A stretch of DNA of 64,000 bases, taken from NCBI GenBank assembly GCA_039519185.1, contig CM076851.1, positions 47,226,751 to 47,290,750 of the forward strand, written 5' to 3'. The translations under genes and the position numbers were made by a program. Positions within the stretch are counted from its first letter, which is position 1. Every line of letters begins with the position of its first letter. Origin of the DNA: Astragalus membranaceus (Eukaryota > Streptophyta > Magnoliopsida > Fabales > Fabaceae). Of the stretch, positions 47,381 through 58,100 are shown piece after piece. A model generated the notes under the pieces. The model saw only the letters and a list, made by a program, of their open reading frames with translations. It was not told where the DNA came from and ran no database searches.

Positions 47381-47811
47381 TGTTAAAGTGCTCTTGGGGT
47401 CCCTTAACTTTATTTAAAATAACGATTTAGTTTTTAATATTTTTTTGTCACAAATAAGTCCTTTATGTTTTAAAATTTTAACAACTTTATCCTTTTCCGT
47501 TAGCGTCTATCCAATTCTTTTAAAAATTGCTTATGTGGCTGTTTATGAAATTATTTGTCTGTTACTTCTGCTTATGTGGCTATGTCATTGTCTAAAATCA
47601 TAATCCATGTCATATTTATTTATTCATTTATTACAAAAAAAAAAAACATTTCATCTTCATCTTTCTACCCAGATTTATCTTCATCTTCATCATTTCATTT
47701 CATCTTCAAATTTCTACCAGATTCATTTCATCTTCCAGTTTCAGATCTGGTTTTTTCTTACTTTGAACCCATGAAAGAACAAAAGAGAAGAGAGTGAAAG
47801 CAGTGAAGGGA

Positions 47812-47895
<84 letters not shown>

Positions 47896-48379
47896 GAACT
47901 AAGAGAGAAGAGAGAAATTTCAGATCTAAAACGAAATCTGAATCAAACTGAATCGAAATCGGAAAACGAAAAACGAAACGAAGAACTAAATTGAAAAACG
48001 AAGCGAAGCGAAGAACTGAAAACGGAAACTGAAAATGAAATCAAAAAACGAAGCGAAGGACGAAATTGAAATGTGAAACTGAATCGAAATGTGAAACTGA
48101 AAACGAAGAAGAAATTGGAATCGAAAATTAAACAAACAGAAGGAAACGAAAACGAAGGAAACAAAAGCGAAGGAAACGAAAACTGAAAACGATGTCCAAA
48201 TAGAAATCGAAACGAAAACAGGAGCGAAAATAGAAACGAAACTGGGCTTGATTTGAGATCTGAAAGGAAGATTTTACTTTCCATGTTTTCCTGCAATGAA
48301 GATACTTTGAGTTTCCTGCAATTGATTTTCTAGGGTATAATTTTTAATTTTTAATAAAAAGTAATTAAAAATGACATGA

Positions 48380-48414
<35 letters not shown>

Positions 48415-48615
48415 AGCCACATACACATAAATTATGCCGGATCATCATCGTATCAGTCACATAAGCAATTTTTAACAGAGTTGGGTGGAGGCTAACAGAA
48501 AAGGTTAAAATTGTTAAAAATTTAAAACATAAAGGATTTATTTGGGACAAAAAAAATATAAATGACTAAATCGTTACTTTAAATAAAGTTAAGAGACTCC
48601 GAGAGCATTTTAGCC
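47381..48615 (+). mobile_element. Mutator-like non-autonomous element with about 160-bp TIRs
   Basis: Flanked by a perfect 9-bp duplication GTTTATCTT (47372-47380 and 48616-48624). The ends TGTTAAAGTGCTCTTGG and CCGAGAGCATTTTAGCC are inverted, and similarity continues through TTAACTTTATTTAAA...AATTGCTTATGTG, about 160 bp. The interior has a GA microsatellite (47815-47893), AACGAAAACGAA repeats and an ATT run (48380-48411). No transposase. Confidence 0.9.
47815..47893 (+). repeat. GA microsatellite
   Basis: A pure GA run of about 79 bp in the TIR element. The RERERE frame across it is not a gene. Confidence 0.95.
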
Positions 48616-48624
48616 GTTTATCTT

Positions 48625-48864
48625 CAATCCCACATCACTCCACTATCCCATTTTCCTGATTGCCCACCAAAATCCATACATTTATCACACCACATCATTA
48701 TTTTAACGTTTTTTTTTGTGTTAAGTTTTACACATGTTACAAATTTTATATTTCAAATCTTTATTTTGTTTACACTCTTCCATTTATTGTATTCGAATGA
48801 TTACATGTAGGCATCATTACCTGACAATGAAGAATAATATTTAATGCTTATTTGGTTTCGCAAG
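48625..48864. other. Gene-free spacer
   Basis: Short AT-rich stretch with nothing recognised. Confidence 0.5.
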
Positions 48865-48990
48865 GTAGGAAGCATAATAAAAGAAGTTCACTTCCTTCCA
48901 TTTGATCCAACTGATAAAAGAACTACACTTACATACATACATGATGCTACTGATAGTATGCATAGGGCTACCAAAGCTGCACAAGAACAA
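48865..48990 (+). pseudogene. Plasma-membrane H+-ATPase exon fragment
   Basis: Reads KEVHFLPFDPTDKRTTLTYI then MHRATKAA. This is the nucleotide-binding-domain segment of plant P-type proton pumps (usually EVHFLPFNPVDKRTALTYID...). Only about 40 codons are present and no neighbouring exon is visible. The frame runs into a CAAGAA repeat instead of continuing the enzyme. It is a relic or a transposon-captured exon. Confidence 0.8.
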
Positions 48991-49013
48991 GAACAAGAAC
49001 AAGAACAAGAACA
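48981..49013 (+). repeat. CAAGAA hexanucleotide repeat
   Basis: Five to six ACAAGA units (reading EQEQEQ) directly after the ATPase fragment, probably expanded from the original exon or splice region. Confidence 0.85.
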
Positions 49014-49347
49014 GGTAGTACATAATCCGTTTTCACTTTTTAAGAACCACGCTACCTACCAGAGTAATGTTTGTATGACCATTATTTAGCTTATCTCATA
49101 GAATGTGTAGTAGATTCTCAATCTTGCACGTACGTAACAAAGCAGAAATTCGACAATATATGGATTCATGCAATTATCGACAAGTTTGCTGAATGTGGAT
49201 CTCATTCTCTATTTTTCTTATAGTTAATAGTAAACTATATAAGTTGTTATATATATGGCCATAGATTTCACTCTCTGTCCTATGAAGTAGTAGTTGAATG
49301 CTTCTATGGGCACCACACAATAATAGCAGCTCTGTGGGTATCCTAAC

Positions 49348-50514
49348 TAGGGGTGTGCATGGTACAAAATCCATACCACACCACACCATACCTCTTTTAA
49401 AAACGGTTCGGAACCGGTTCGAAACTGGTTCAAAACCGGTTAGGCACTGAAAACCAGTTTACCATTTTAAAACCGGTTTTTACCTTCGAGAAATGGTTTG
49501 CTGGTTCTGAAAACCGGTTTTTGTTACCAAAAACGGTTTACCAATTTAGAAAAACGGTTTTTACTACCAAAAACCAGTTTTTGGTGCCAAGAAAATAAAC
49601 ATCCTGTTAAATTCACAATTCCTGTTAAACCAGTTTTTGCCATCAGCACTTTGCAATCAAGCTTGTTCATATCCAACTATGAGAACATGAATACAGAGTT
49701 GAATGCTAGTTGATTGAAGGGTAAGAGAAAGTTGAAGACTTGGACATTCACAATTCCCTTCTCAGAAGAGCACATAGAAATTCCTTTCACGATGAGAGAC
49801 GCCGTGACGACACAAGACTCCGTTGGTGCCGTTGTGTTGGTCCGGAGCCTTAAAGCAGACTCGTGTATAGCCATGCGTGTGGTTCTGAGCCTTACAGCGC
49901 CTCGTTCTGCATGTGGTCCGACAGTGGCGATGTCGAATGTTGCCGCTACCATCTCCGGCGTCTCAACTTCCTAACCAAATTCTTTTCTTCGGACGTGGCT
50001 TACAAAACTTCCTTACCACTTTCTTTTACTGGTTTAGGGATTTGAGGAGTCAATCGTTTTGGACTTGGTGATTCAGAGGAGGAGCTGATTTGGGGATTCA
50101 ATCGATTGGGATTTAGGGATTTGAAACCTTCTTCCTTCTATTCTCTGGTTAGCTATGGAGGTAAGGCGTTGTAAATGGAATCTCAAGATTTGGGAATCTG
50201 TAACTCGTAAGGTTTGCTAAGGTGAAAGGCAAAGGCTTCGTTTGGGATTTGAGGTTAGTGTGTGGTGAAGCAGACAGTGTTAGAGAATTAGGATTTTGAT
50301 TTCCTATGGTTAGCTCTTGAGGTTGGATTGTCAAAGATGAGTGGTAAATGATAAAGAAGAGGCAAATGGAATTTACCGGTTTAAACAAATTGGGATCCCG
50401 ATTTCCAGTTTTTTAATAAAATAAAATGGATCTATTTCAGTACGAGATTTTTCGGTACGGTACAGTATGGTTTTATAAATGGTACTGGAGTACCGATTTT
50501 TTTGCACAACCCTA
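49348..50514 (+). mobile_element. hAT-type non-autonomous element, 1167 bp
   Basis: A perfect 8-bp duplication ATCCTAAC flanks it (49340-49347 and 50515-50522). The ends TAGGGGTGTGCA and TGCACAACCCTA are inverted with one mismatch, as in plant hAT elements. The first 250 bp are full of AAACCGGTTTT/GAACCGGTTC palindromes, and the right end has GGTACGGTACAGTATGG. It contains no transposase; frames at 49677-50045 show no known domain. Confidence 0.9.
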
Positions 50515-50522
50515 ATCCTAAC

Positions 50523-52032
50523 TACTATGAAGTAGAAATTGATTTGATTGGGAATAGGAATCTCTTCATTATCTATATAGCGGACAACTATTAAAATAAG
50601 CAAGCTATAAATCACTTTAATAAAATATGTGTTTGTCAATGAAGGCATCTGACAAGAGTGAGTATGCTTCTTTTGATTATAGCAATGGGGAACCTGCACT
50701 ATAGTTTAAATTTGCATATATTTTTTATTTGATGAGTTTATGCTCTATCCCCTTTTTTGTATATATATATTTGATTTGATGATTATAGCAATGAAGGCAT
50801 CAGACAAACTCAATTTTATTAAAGTGATTTATAATGATCAATATTTTACCCACGATGGTATTTCTTATGAAAAATGATGCTTAATAAGGAAAAAAGAGAG
50901 AATCACTCCCCATTGAGGATGCTTCTTGCTCTAAGTCTCCATACAAATTAAATAAGTAAAAAAAATAATTAAGTTAAAAGGGTGGGATGATGAGTCACAA
51001 TAATTCTAAAGGTAATTTTGAAAGAAAAAAAAGATATTTTTATTGCTATACAAATACTTGCTCCTGTATTTGTAGAGGTTTCAACTTTATTATTTCATTT
51101 TTAATCTTAATTTTAATATATGTACTATTCAGATTTTGTTTTACAGGAAGATATCTTTTAGATATTCATATAGTTCTTATATAAAAATATCTAGGAGATG
51201 AATTATCTTAAGAATAAACTTAATTGAATAGTACGTTTTAAAATTAAGATTAAAAATGAAAATAAATAATATAAAGATAAGTACATATATTAAAGATTAT
51301 GGACAAAGAGCACTTTCACATGGAAGATTCTTGACACACTTTCAATAAATTATATTGAATCTTTAAACACTTTTTTTTGGTGAAAAAGGTTGTTGGTATT
51401 CAACCAAGAGTTTTAGTTAATACTTGCAATATACTTGTACATACACATGGGTACCATCGTGTTCGTTCTATAAATGAGTTTAGATACAATTTAAGTAGTC
51501 CAAACACGAGGGATTGAAAAAGTGAAAAAAAAATGAGAAAGGTTTCAAAAATTGAGGGAATGTGAAAAGGTGAACAAAGTTCTTACAGGATAATACAATG
51601 CCAGCAACATGTAATATTTTCTATAGAGACTAAGAAATATAATTGTATTAAACTTTGTTGGACAGCAACCCTGTATTAAAATTTCTAATTTTTTAAAGAA
51701 AAAAAAAACTTATTGATAGAGAAAAACTGAATATTAAAGTTTTGTCAAAATTTATAAAAAATAAAGGTTGAAAGAAAGATGGGTGAGAAAGAGAGAGAGA
51801 TTGAAAAAAAGAAAAAGTGAGAAAGGTTTTAAAAAGTACGAGAGAGGGATTGAAAAAGTGAAAAATGATTGAAAAAAAGTTTGTTAATTTATATTTTAAG
51901 ACAATAATATGCCAGCAACATGTAATATTTTCCTTAGAGACTAAAAAATAAAATTGTATTAAATTTTCTTTGAACAGCAAAGTTGTATTAAAATTTCAAA
52001 TTTTCCAAAGATGAAAAAAACTTATTGATAGA

Positions 52033-52081
<49 letters not shown>

Positions 52082-52174
52082 TAATTTTGTTAAAATTTGA
52101 AAATTTTCAAAATTATAAAGAAAAATGAGTGTTAGGGGGAAAAAGGGGGAGAAAAAAGATAAAGGCTTAAATAT
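50523..52174. other. Gene-free AT-rich region with inverted and direct repeats
   Basis: There are inverted repeats ATAAATCACTTTAATAAAAT against ATTTTATTAAAGTGATTTAT (about 50608-50628 and 50813-50834) and ATTTCATTTTTAATCTTAAT against its complement (about 51096 and 51243). An imperfect duplication of about 220 bp containing AATATGCCAGCAACATGTAA-like text lies at 51504-51730 and 51815-52035. An AAT microsatellite runs 52034-52083. No gene. Confidence 0.6.
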
Positions 52175-52414
52175 ATGAGTCTTTATTTACGACAGGGAGC
52201 GTGGTCAAGGCTTAAATATATGTACAATCAAAGCAAGCCTTTGGACCAGCACATCAAGGAGCTAGAGTCCCAAAAATGGGTCTTTATTTACGACAGGGAG
52301 CGTGGTCAAAGTGAGGTGGAGTCTGCAATCTCTTCATGGGAAAAGCTTCGTGTTCGTTTGGCAAATTCCTTTGTCGTCGCCCCTGTTGCTGTTGAATCTT
52401 CGGTGGCCGCCAAC
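52175..52414 (+). other. Possible coding remnant of unknown origin
   Basis: An open frame reads KPLDQHIKELESQKWVFIYD and SAISSWEKLRVRLAN and is cut at 52414 by the chromovirus. The composition looks coding and is unlike the AT-rich flank, but I do not recognise the family. A 29-bp stretch with TTTATTTACGACAGGGAGCG occurs twice (about 52178 and 52281). Confidence 0.3.
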
Positions 52415-53269
52415 TGTAACACCCTAAATATTTAATTAATTTATTTAATTAAGTATTTAGGTATTTCTTTTATTTAATTGGGTTTTAATTATTTATTGGA
52501 ATTGTTTTAATTGAGGGGTGGTGTGATGCTAGGAGGAGGAGGTGCATTCGAATGGTTTGGGCTTAAGTGAAGCCCATGGCCCAATGGCTTGACCTGGGCG
52601 CATTTTGGTGAGGAGTCTTGCCTAGGGTTTCATTTGTGTTATTCGAATTAGCAAGAGAGAAAGAGAGGAGCGTGAGAAAGAGAGAGCAAGGGCGGCCAAG
52701 AGAGGAGAGAATTCGAAGATCAAGGAGGAAGGAGATCTCCATTGTTGCTGAGGCTCTGTTGGTGACTGCATCCTAAGGCTCGAGTTCTTCTTCTTAAAAG
52801 GTTAGGGGAGCTCTATCCTTCCATCTAATAGATCTCATGATAGGTCCTAGATCTAGGGTTTTTGACTAGATCCTTGATGCTCTTAATGTTGTTTCTTGAT
52901 GTTCTTGATGATCTTGATGTTCTTGATGTTAATTCTTATATATTCATATATGTATATGCGAATTTGATCCATTACTTGAACATGATCTATGATTTTGCCT
53001 TATTGATGGTGATATGCGCATGTGTTGGGAGCCCATAATATTGATCTATGTGTTTGGCTTGGTGGTGATGAGGTCGCATAGGTGATTGTGGATGCTTGGG
53101 CGCCTAGGGCGCCATGATGATGTTGGTGATGTTTTTCAATGAGTTTTGGTGATCTTGAATAAAATAAGTGCATTTTTGGATGCTGAAAAATATGAATTTT
53201 GATACTTTAAAATTGCTAGGAATCAATTTTTAGTGTTGAAAAAGTTGCTGGGAAATTCTGGATTTTTGT

Positions 53270-53590
53270 TGCTGTAAGGGCGCCAGGCGCCTGGGTGTTG
53301 CCAAATTTTGTGTGGCTGGGGCGCTGGGCGCTGAGCGCCCGTGTTGAGTGTGTGCGTGTGTAGCGCTGAGCGCTGGGTGCCAGCGCTGAGCGCTGGGTGC
53401 CAGCGCTGAGCGCTGGGTGCCAGCGCTGGGCGCTGAGCGCCCGTGTGTTGTGTGTGGCGCGCTGCGTGTTGCGCTAAGGCGCTGGGTGCCAGCGCTGGGC
53501 GCTGAGCGCCCGTGTGTGTGCGTTGCTTGTTGCGTCAAGGCGCTGGGTGCCAGGTGCCTGGGCGCTGGGCGCCCATGGCGCCAGTTTTCA
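53270..53590 (+). repeat. GCGCTGAGCGC palindrome-rich minisatellite
   Basis: Dense AGCGCT and GGCGCC-type palindromes. Three exact 20-bp units (AGCGCTGAGCGCTGGGTGCC) run from 53362 to 53421, followed by degenerate ones. It is rich in CpG and lies in the LTR leader or promoter. The RSAPSAGTQR frame on the minus strand is an artefact. Confidence 0.85.
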
Positions 53591-53904
53591 GGATGTCCCA
53601 AAATATTTTCGAAAACTGTTTTCGCTGTATCTCTTGACTCAGACATCCGTTTTGAACGATTCAAAAAGCGTTGTGAAGCATTTTCAGTTGTCCATCTGTG
53701 TGTCCCATTTTTAAAAATAAAAACTTATTATTTCTGAAGGTTGCTGGGGCGCCCCAGGTGGCTGTTCCCGGCGATCGTTGCTGTGACAAATGAAACGATG
53801 TTTTGGGTGTTTTTAAAAATTCCCTTTTTGCGTACGACCAGTGGTTTAAACGAAGTAATGTCAGAAATGATGATTTTGACGATGATGCCCCTAGTGGCTA
53901 GTTA

Positions 53905-54060
53905 AATGACTGTTTTGCCCTTAGTGGCTAATATTATTTTATAATGACGTGTAAATGACTGTTTTGCCCTTAGTGGCTAATATTAGTTATAATGACGTGT
54001 AAAAGACTGTTTTGCCCTTGGTGGCTAATATTATTTATAATGATGCGTAAATGACGATGA
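53905..54060 (+). repeat. About 55-bp tandem repeat in LTR, three copies
   Basis: Each unit has AATGACTGTTTTGCCCTTAG, then TGGCTAATATTA and a TAATGACGTGTAA tail. Confidence 0.8.
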
Positions 54061-55028
54061 TGCCCTTGGTGGCTAGTAAATGACGTTTTTGCCCTCAGTG
54101 GCCATTGTTGAGTTGATGATGTTTATGTATTCGTGATGATGAAACCCAGTGACGTTTTGAGGCCTAAATGGCTAAGTGATGTTAAGGCCCAAAAGGGTAA
54201 GTGATGTTGTTGTTGTGTAATTGTGAATTGGCAGGTGCAGTGCTTCTTATGAGCAAAACTGGTAAGTGACGGGTCACTTATTTGACCCTGATTTTGGGTA
54301 TTGGTGTATTTGTGTGTTTGTGAATGGTGCATGTCATAGTGTCTCATGCCCATATGCATAAACCCAGTGACGTTTTGAGGCCCATGTGGCTAAGTGACGA
54401 TGAGGCCTTAAGGGCTAAGCGACGTTTGTGAAAAGGTACCTCATGCATATGCCCGCGAGTGGGTTGCATTTCATATGCCTACATGACATGAGATGATTTA
54501 TTGTAAGTGATGTGAATGATGATTGTGATGTGAATATTTAGTGTTTTGGATGCTGATTGCTCTAGTGCGTAGCCTACGATTAGTACTTATCATATTTTCT
54601 ATTATATGGATTGAAATGATGCTCACCCTTTCCTGTTTGAATGTTACCCCCGTGTTGGTAACGTGCAGGTGATTCCCAGTGAAGGCCTTAGCTTCACTTC
54701 TTGAGTCGAGTCGTCATGCTCTGATATGTAGCACCTGGGGGGGATGTATTTGATGCTTCGTTGATGTACTTAGATTTTTATACTGTTGATGGGTTGATTT
54801 ACTTTTCCGCTGCGTTGTCGTTGGATTTTATGACGTAGTTTCCGATGTTTTGAGGTCTCCCTATTGTGGAGTGCTATGTATTGCACCTTTGACGACGTAC
54901 TATTTTAATTGAGACTTGAGGTTTTATTTTGACGTATGTGTGACACCCTCGTGGTGAAATCGAAAATGATTTTTGAACTCTGATTTTCTTAATTAAAATA
55001 AAAGGGTAGAAAGGGGGTGTTACATTAG

Positions 55029-55040
55029 TGGTATCAGAGC
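55029..55040 (+). other. Primer-binding site (tRNA-Met type)
   Basis: TGGTATCAGAGC, four bases after the LTR end. Confidence 0.9.
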
Positions 55041-55135
55041 AGTTCGGTCTGTCCGGCCAATGTTGTCCTGTCATAGTGTCTTATGACAATAGATTAGTTC
55101 TGAATTTTTGGTTTGTGCTGCAGTGATAGTTCAGA

Positions 55136-58100
55136 ATGGCTGGGAGAAACGACGCTGCTCTTGCTGCTGCATTGCAAGCTATGGCTCAGGCTGTGCAGGG
55201 TCAGCAGAATGCTGGAGATAACGCTGGTTTTCGGAGTCTGACTACTTTCCAGAGAGAGAATCCGCCCACCTTTAAGGGCAAATATGATCCAGATGGTGCT
55301 ATGGCTTGGTTGAAGGAGATCGAGAGGATTTTCAGGGTGATGGACTGTACTGTTGAGCAGAAGGTCCGTTTTGGTACCCACATGTTAGCCGAGGAGGCCG
55401 ACGACTGGTGGTTGGCTACTAGGCAGAGGTTAGAGGCTGTGCAGGAAGAGATTACTTGGGAGGTATTCAGCAGAGAATTTCTGAGAAAATATTTTCCTGA
55501 AGACGTCCGAGGGAAGAAAGAGATAGAGTTTTTAGAGCTGAAGCAGGGTGGTATGTCTGTGACTGCCTATGCGGCGAAATTTGTGGAATTAGCAAAATTT
55601 TATCCACACTACAGTGAGGCTACAGCTGAATTTTCTAAATGCATAAAGTTCGAGAATGGGTTGAGGCCTGATATTAAAAAGGCCATTGGCTATCAGAAGA
55701 TTCGGGTGTTCGCTGATCTGGTTGACAGTTGCAGAATCTTTGAGGAGGACAATACTGCTCATTACAAAGCTACTTCTGAGAAAAAGGGTAAGTTTCAGAG
55801 TCGAAGCAAGCCGTATGAGGTTCCTGCGGGTAAGAGTTATCAGAAGGCTGCTGGAGGTAAGAGTTCTAGTGGGGGAGATGCCCCTGCTAGCATTGTCTGT
55901 TATAAGTGTGGCAAGCCTGTTCACAAGAGTACTACATGCAGGTCTGATGAGAGGGTTTGCTACCGTTGTGGTAAAAAGGGTCATATGGCAGCCGAGTGTA
56001 AGGTCAAGGATGTGGTGTGTTTCAACTGTGGTGAGTCTGGGCATATCAGTACAAAGTGTACAAAGCCGAAGAAAGAAAGGTCTACTGGGAAGGTATTTGC
56101 ATTGGCAGGAGAGGAGCCTGATGATAAGGATGGTCTGATTAGAGGTACGTGTTTTATTAATGGTACTTCTCTGAAATCTCTTATTGATACTGGTGCTACC
56201 CATTGTTTTATATCTGTTGATTGTTGTAAAAGATTGGGCCTTGTTTTATCTGCTATGTGTGGGGATATGGTTGTCGATACTCCTGCGAAGGGGTCGGTGA
56301 TTACGTCCCAGGTATGTTCTCAGTGTCCCGTGTCGATCTTCGGCAGGGACTTTATTGTGAATTTTGTTTGCTTGCCGTTGAGAGGTCTGGATGTAATCTT
56401 AGGCATGGACTGGTTAGAGAATAATCACGTCCATATCAACTGTCGTAGCAAGTCTGTTAGCTTCGGGGAAGAAGATTCCGTTTTGGTATCTGCTGGTCAA
56501 TTGAAGAAGTTGAGGAAAGAAGGAGTTCAGCTATTTGCGTTGATGGCATCGTTGTCTGCTGAGAGTCAGGCTGTTACTGAAGAACTGAAAGTGGTACGCG
56601 AGTTTCCTGAGGTTTTTCCTGATGAAATTCCGGGCGTGCCACCGGAAAGAGAAGTTGAGTTTTCGATTGATCTTGTACCTGGTACGAGGCCTGTGTCTAT
56701 GGCACCGTACAGAATGTCGGCGTCGGAATTGTCTGAGTTGAAGACGCAACTTGAAGAATTGCTTGAGAAAAAGTTTGTGAGACCGAGTGTATCACCGTGG
56801 GGAGCTCCGGTATTGTTAGTAAAGAAGAAAGATGGGAGCATGAGGTTATGTGTGGACTATCGTCAGTTGAATAAGGTAACTATCAAGAATAAGTATCCGC
56901 TTCCGAGGATCGATGATCTGATGGATCAGTTAGTGGGTGCCCGTGTTTTCAGCAAAATTGATTTGAGGTCCGGATATCATCAGATTAAAGTAAAGGATGA
57001 AGATGTTCAGAAGACAGCGTTCAGGACAAGGTATGGGCATTACGAATATTCAGTGATGCCGTTCGGTGTGACCAACGCTCCTGGTGTGTTTATGGAATAT
57101 ATGAATCGTATTTTCCATAATTACCTAGATCGGTTTGTGGTGATCTTCATAGATGACATTCTAGTTTATTCTAAGTCAGAGGGAGAGCATGCTGAACACC
57201 TGAAGACGGTGTTAGAAGTTTTGAAAGAGAAAAAGTTGTATGCTAAGTTATCGAAGTGTGAGTTCTGGCTGAAAGATGTGAGTTTCCTTGGGCACGTGAT
57301 TTCTGGTGATGGTATTGCGGTTGATCCGGCAAAAGTAGAAGCAGTCTTGGAGTGGGAGGCTCCGAAGTCCGCAACAGAGATTAGAAGCTTTTTGGGTTTG
57401 GCTGGGTACTACAGGAGGTTCATCGAGAGTTTTTCCAAGTTGGCCCTTCCGTTGACTCAGTTGACTTGTAAGGGTAAAGTTTTTGTTTGGGATGCTCGGT
57501 GTGAGGAAAGTTTTATGGAACTGAAAAAGAGATTGACGACGTCGCCTGTTTTGACGTTGCCTAATCCGGAGGAACCGTTCGTGGTATATTGTGACGCTTC
57601 GAAAATGGGTCTTGGTGGTGTGCTGATGCAAGATGGGAAAGTCGTTGCGTATGCGTCGAGGCAGTTGCGGGTTCATGAGAAAAATTACCCTACGCATGAT
57701 TTGGAATTGGCTGCTGTGGTATTTGTGCTTAAGATTTGGACGCACTACCTTTATGGTTCGAGGTTCGAAGTGTTCAGTGATCATAAGAGTCTAAAGTATC
57801 TGTTCGATCAGAAAGAGTTGAATATGAGACAGCGTCGGTGGTTGGAGCTCTTGAAGGATTATGACTTTGGTTTGAATTATCATCCCGGCAAAGCTAATGT
57901 CGTGGCTGATGCTTTAAGCAGAAAGTCTTTGCATATGTCGGCAATGATGGTGAAAGAATTAGAGTTGATCGAGGAATTCAGAGATTTGAGTTTGGTTTGT
58001 AAAATGACACCTCGCAGTGTCAAGCTGGGAATGTTAAAGATCGATAATGCTTTCCTGGGCAGCATCAGGGAAGCTCAGAAGACAGATGTCAAGTTAGTAG

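Larger units (their letters stand above)
52415..55024 (+). repeat. 5' LTR of the young chromovirus
   Basis: 2610 bp ending GGGGGTGTTACA. It contains a GC-rich block of AGCGCTGAGCGCTGGGTGCC repeats (53270-53590, three perfect 20-bp copies from 53362) and a roughly 55-bp tandem repeat with TTTTGCCCTTAGTGGCTAAT (about 53905-54060), then GTGACGTTTTGAGGCC blocks. It is much more GC-rich in the middle than its surroundings. Confidence 0.9.

Noticed and set aside
53230..53664. 144-codon minus-strand ORF with RSAPSAGTQR repeats
   Set aside because: It is the GC-rich LTR minisatellite read backwards.
55589..56203. 204-codon minus-strand ORF under the intact gag-pol, and other antisense frames there
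   Set aside because: Shadow frames of the gag-pol coding strand, with no independent motif.
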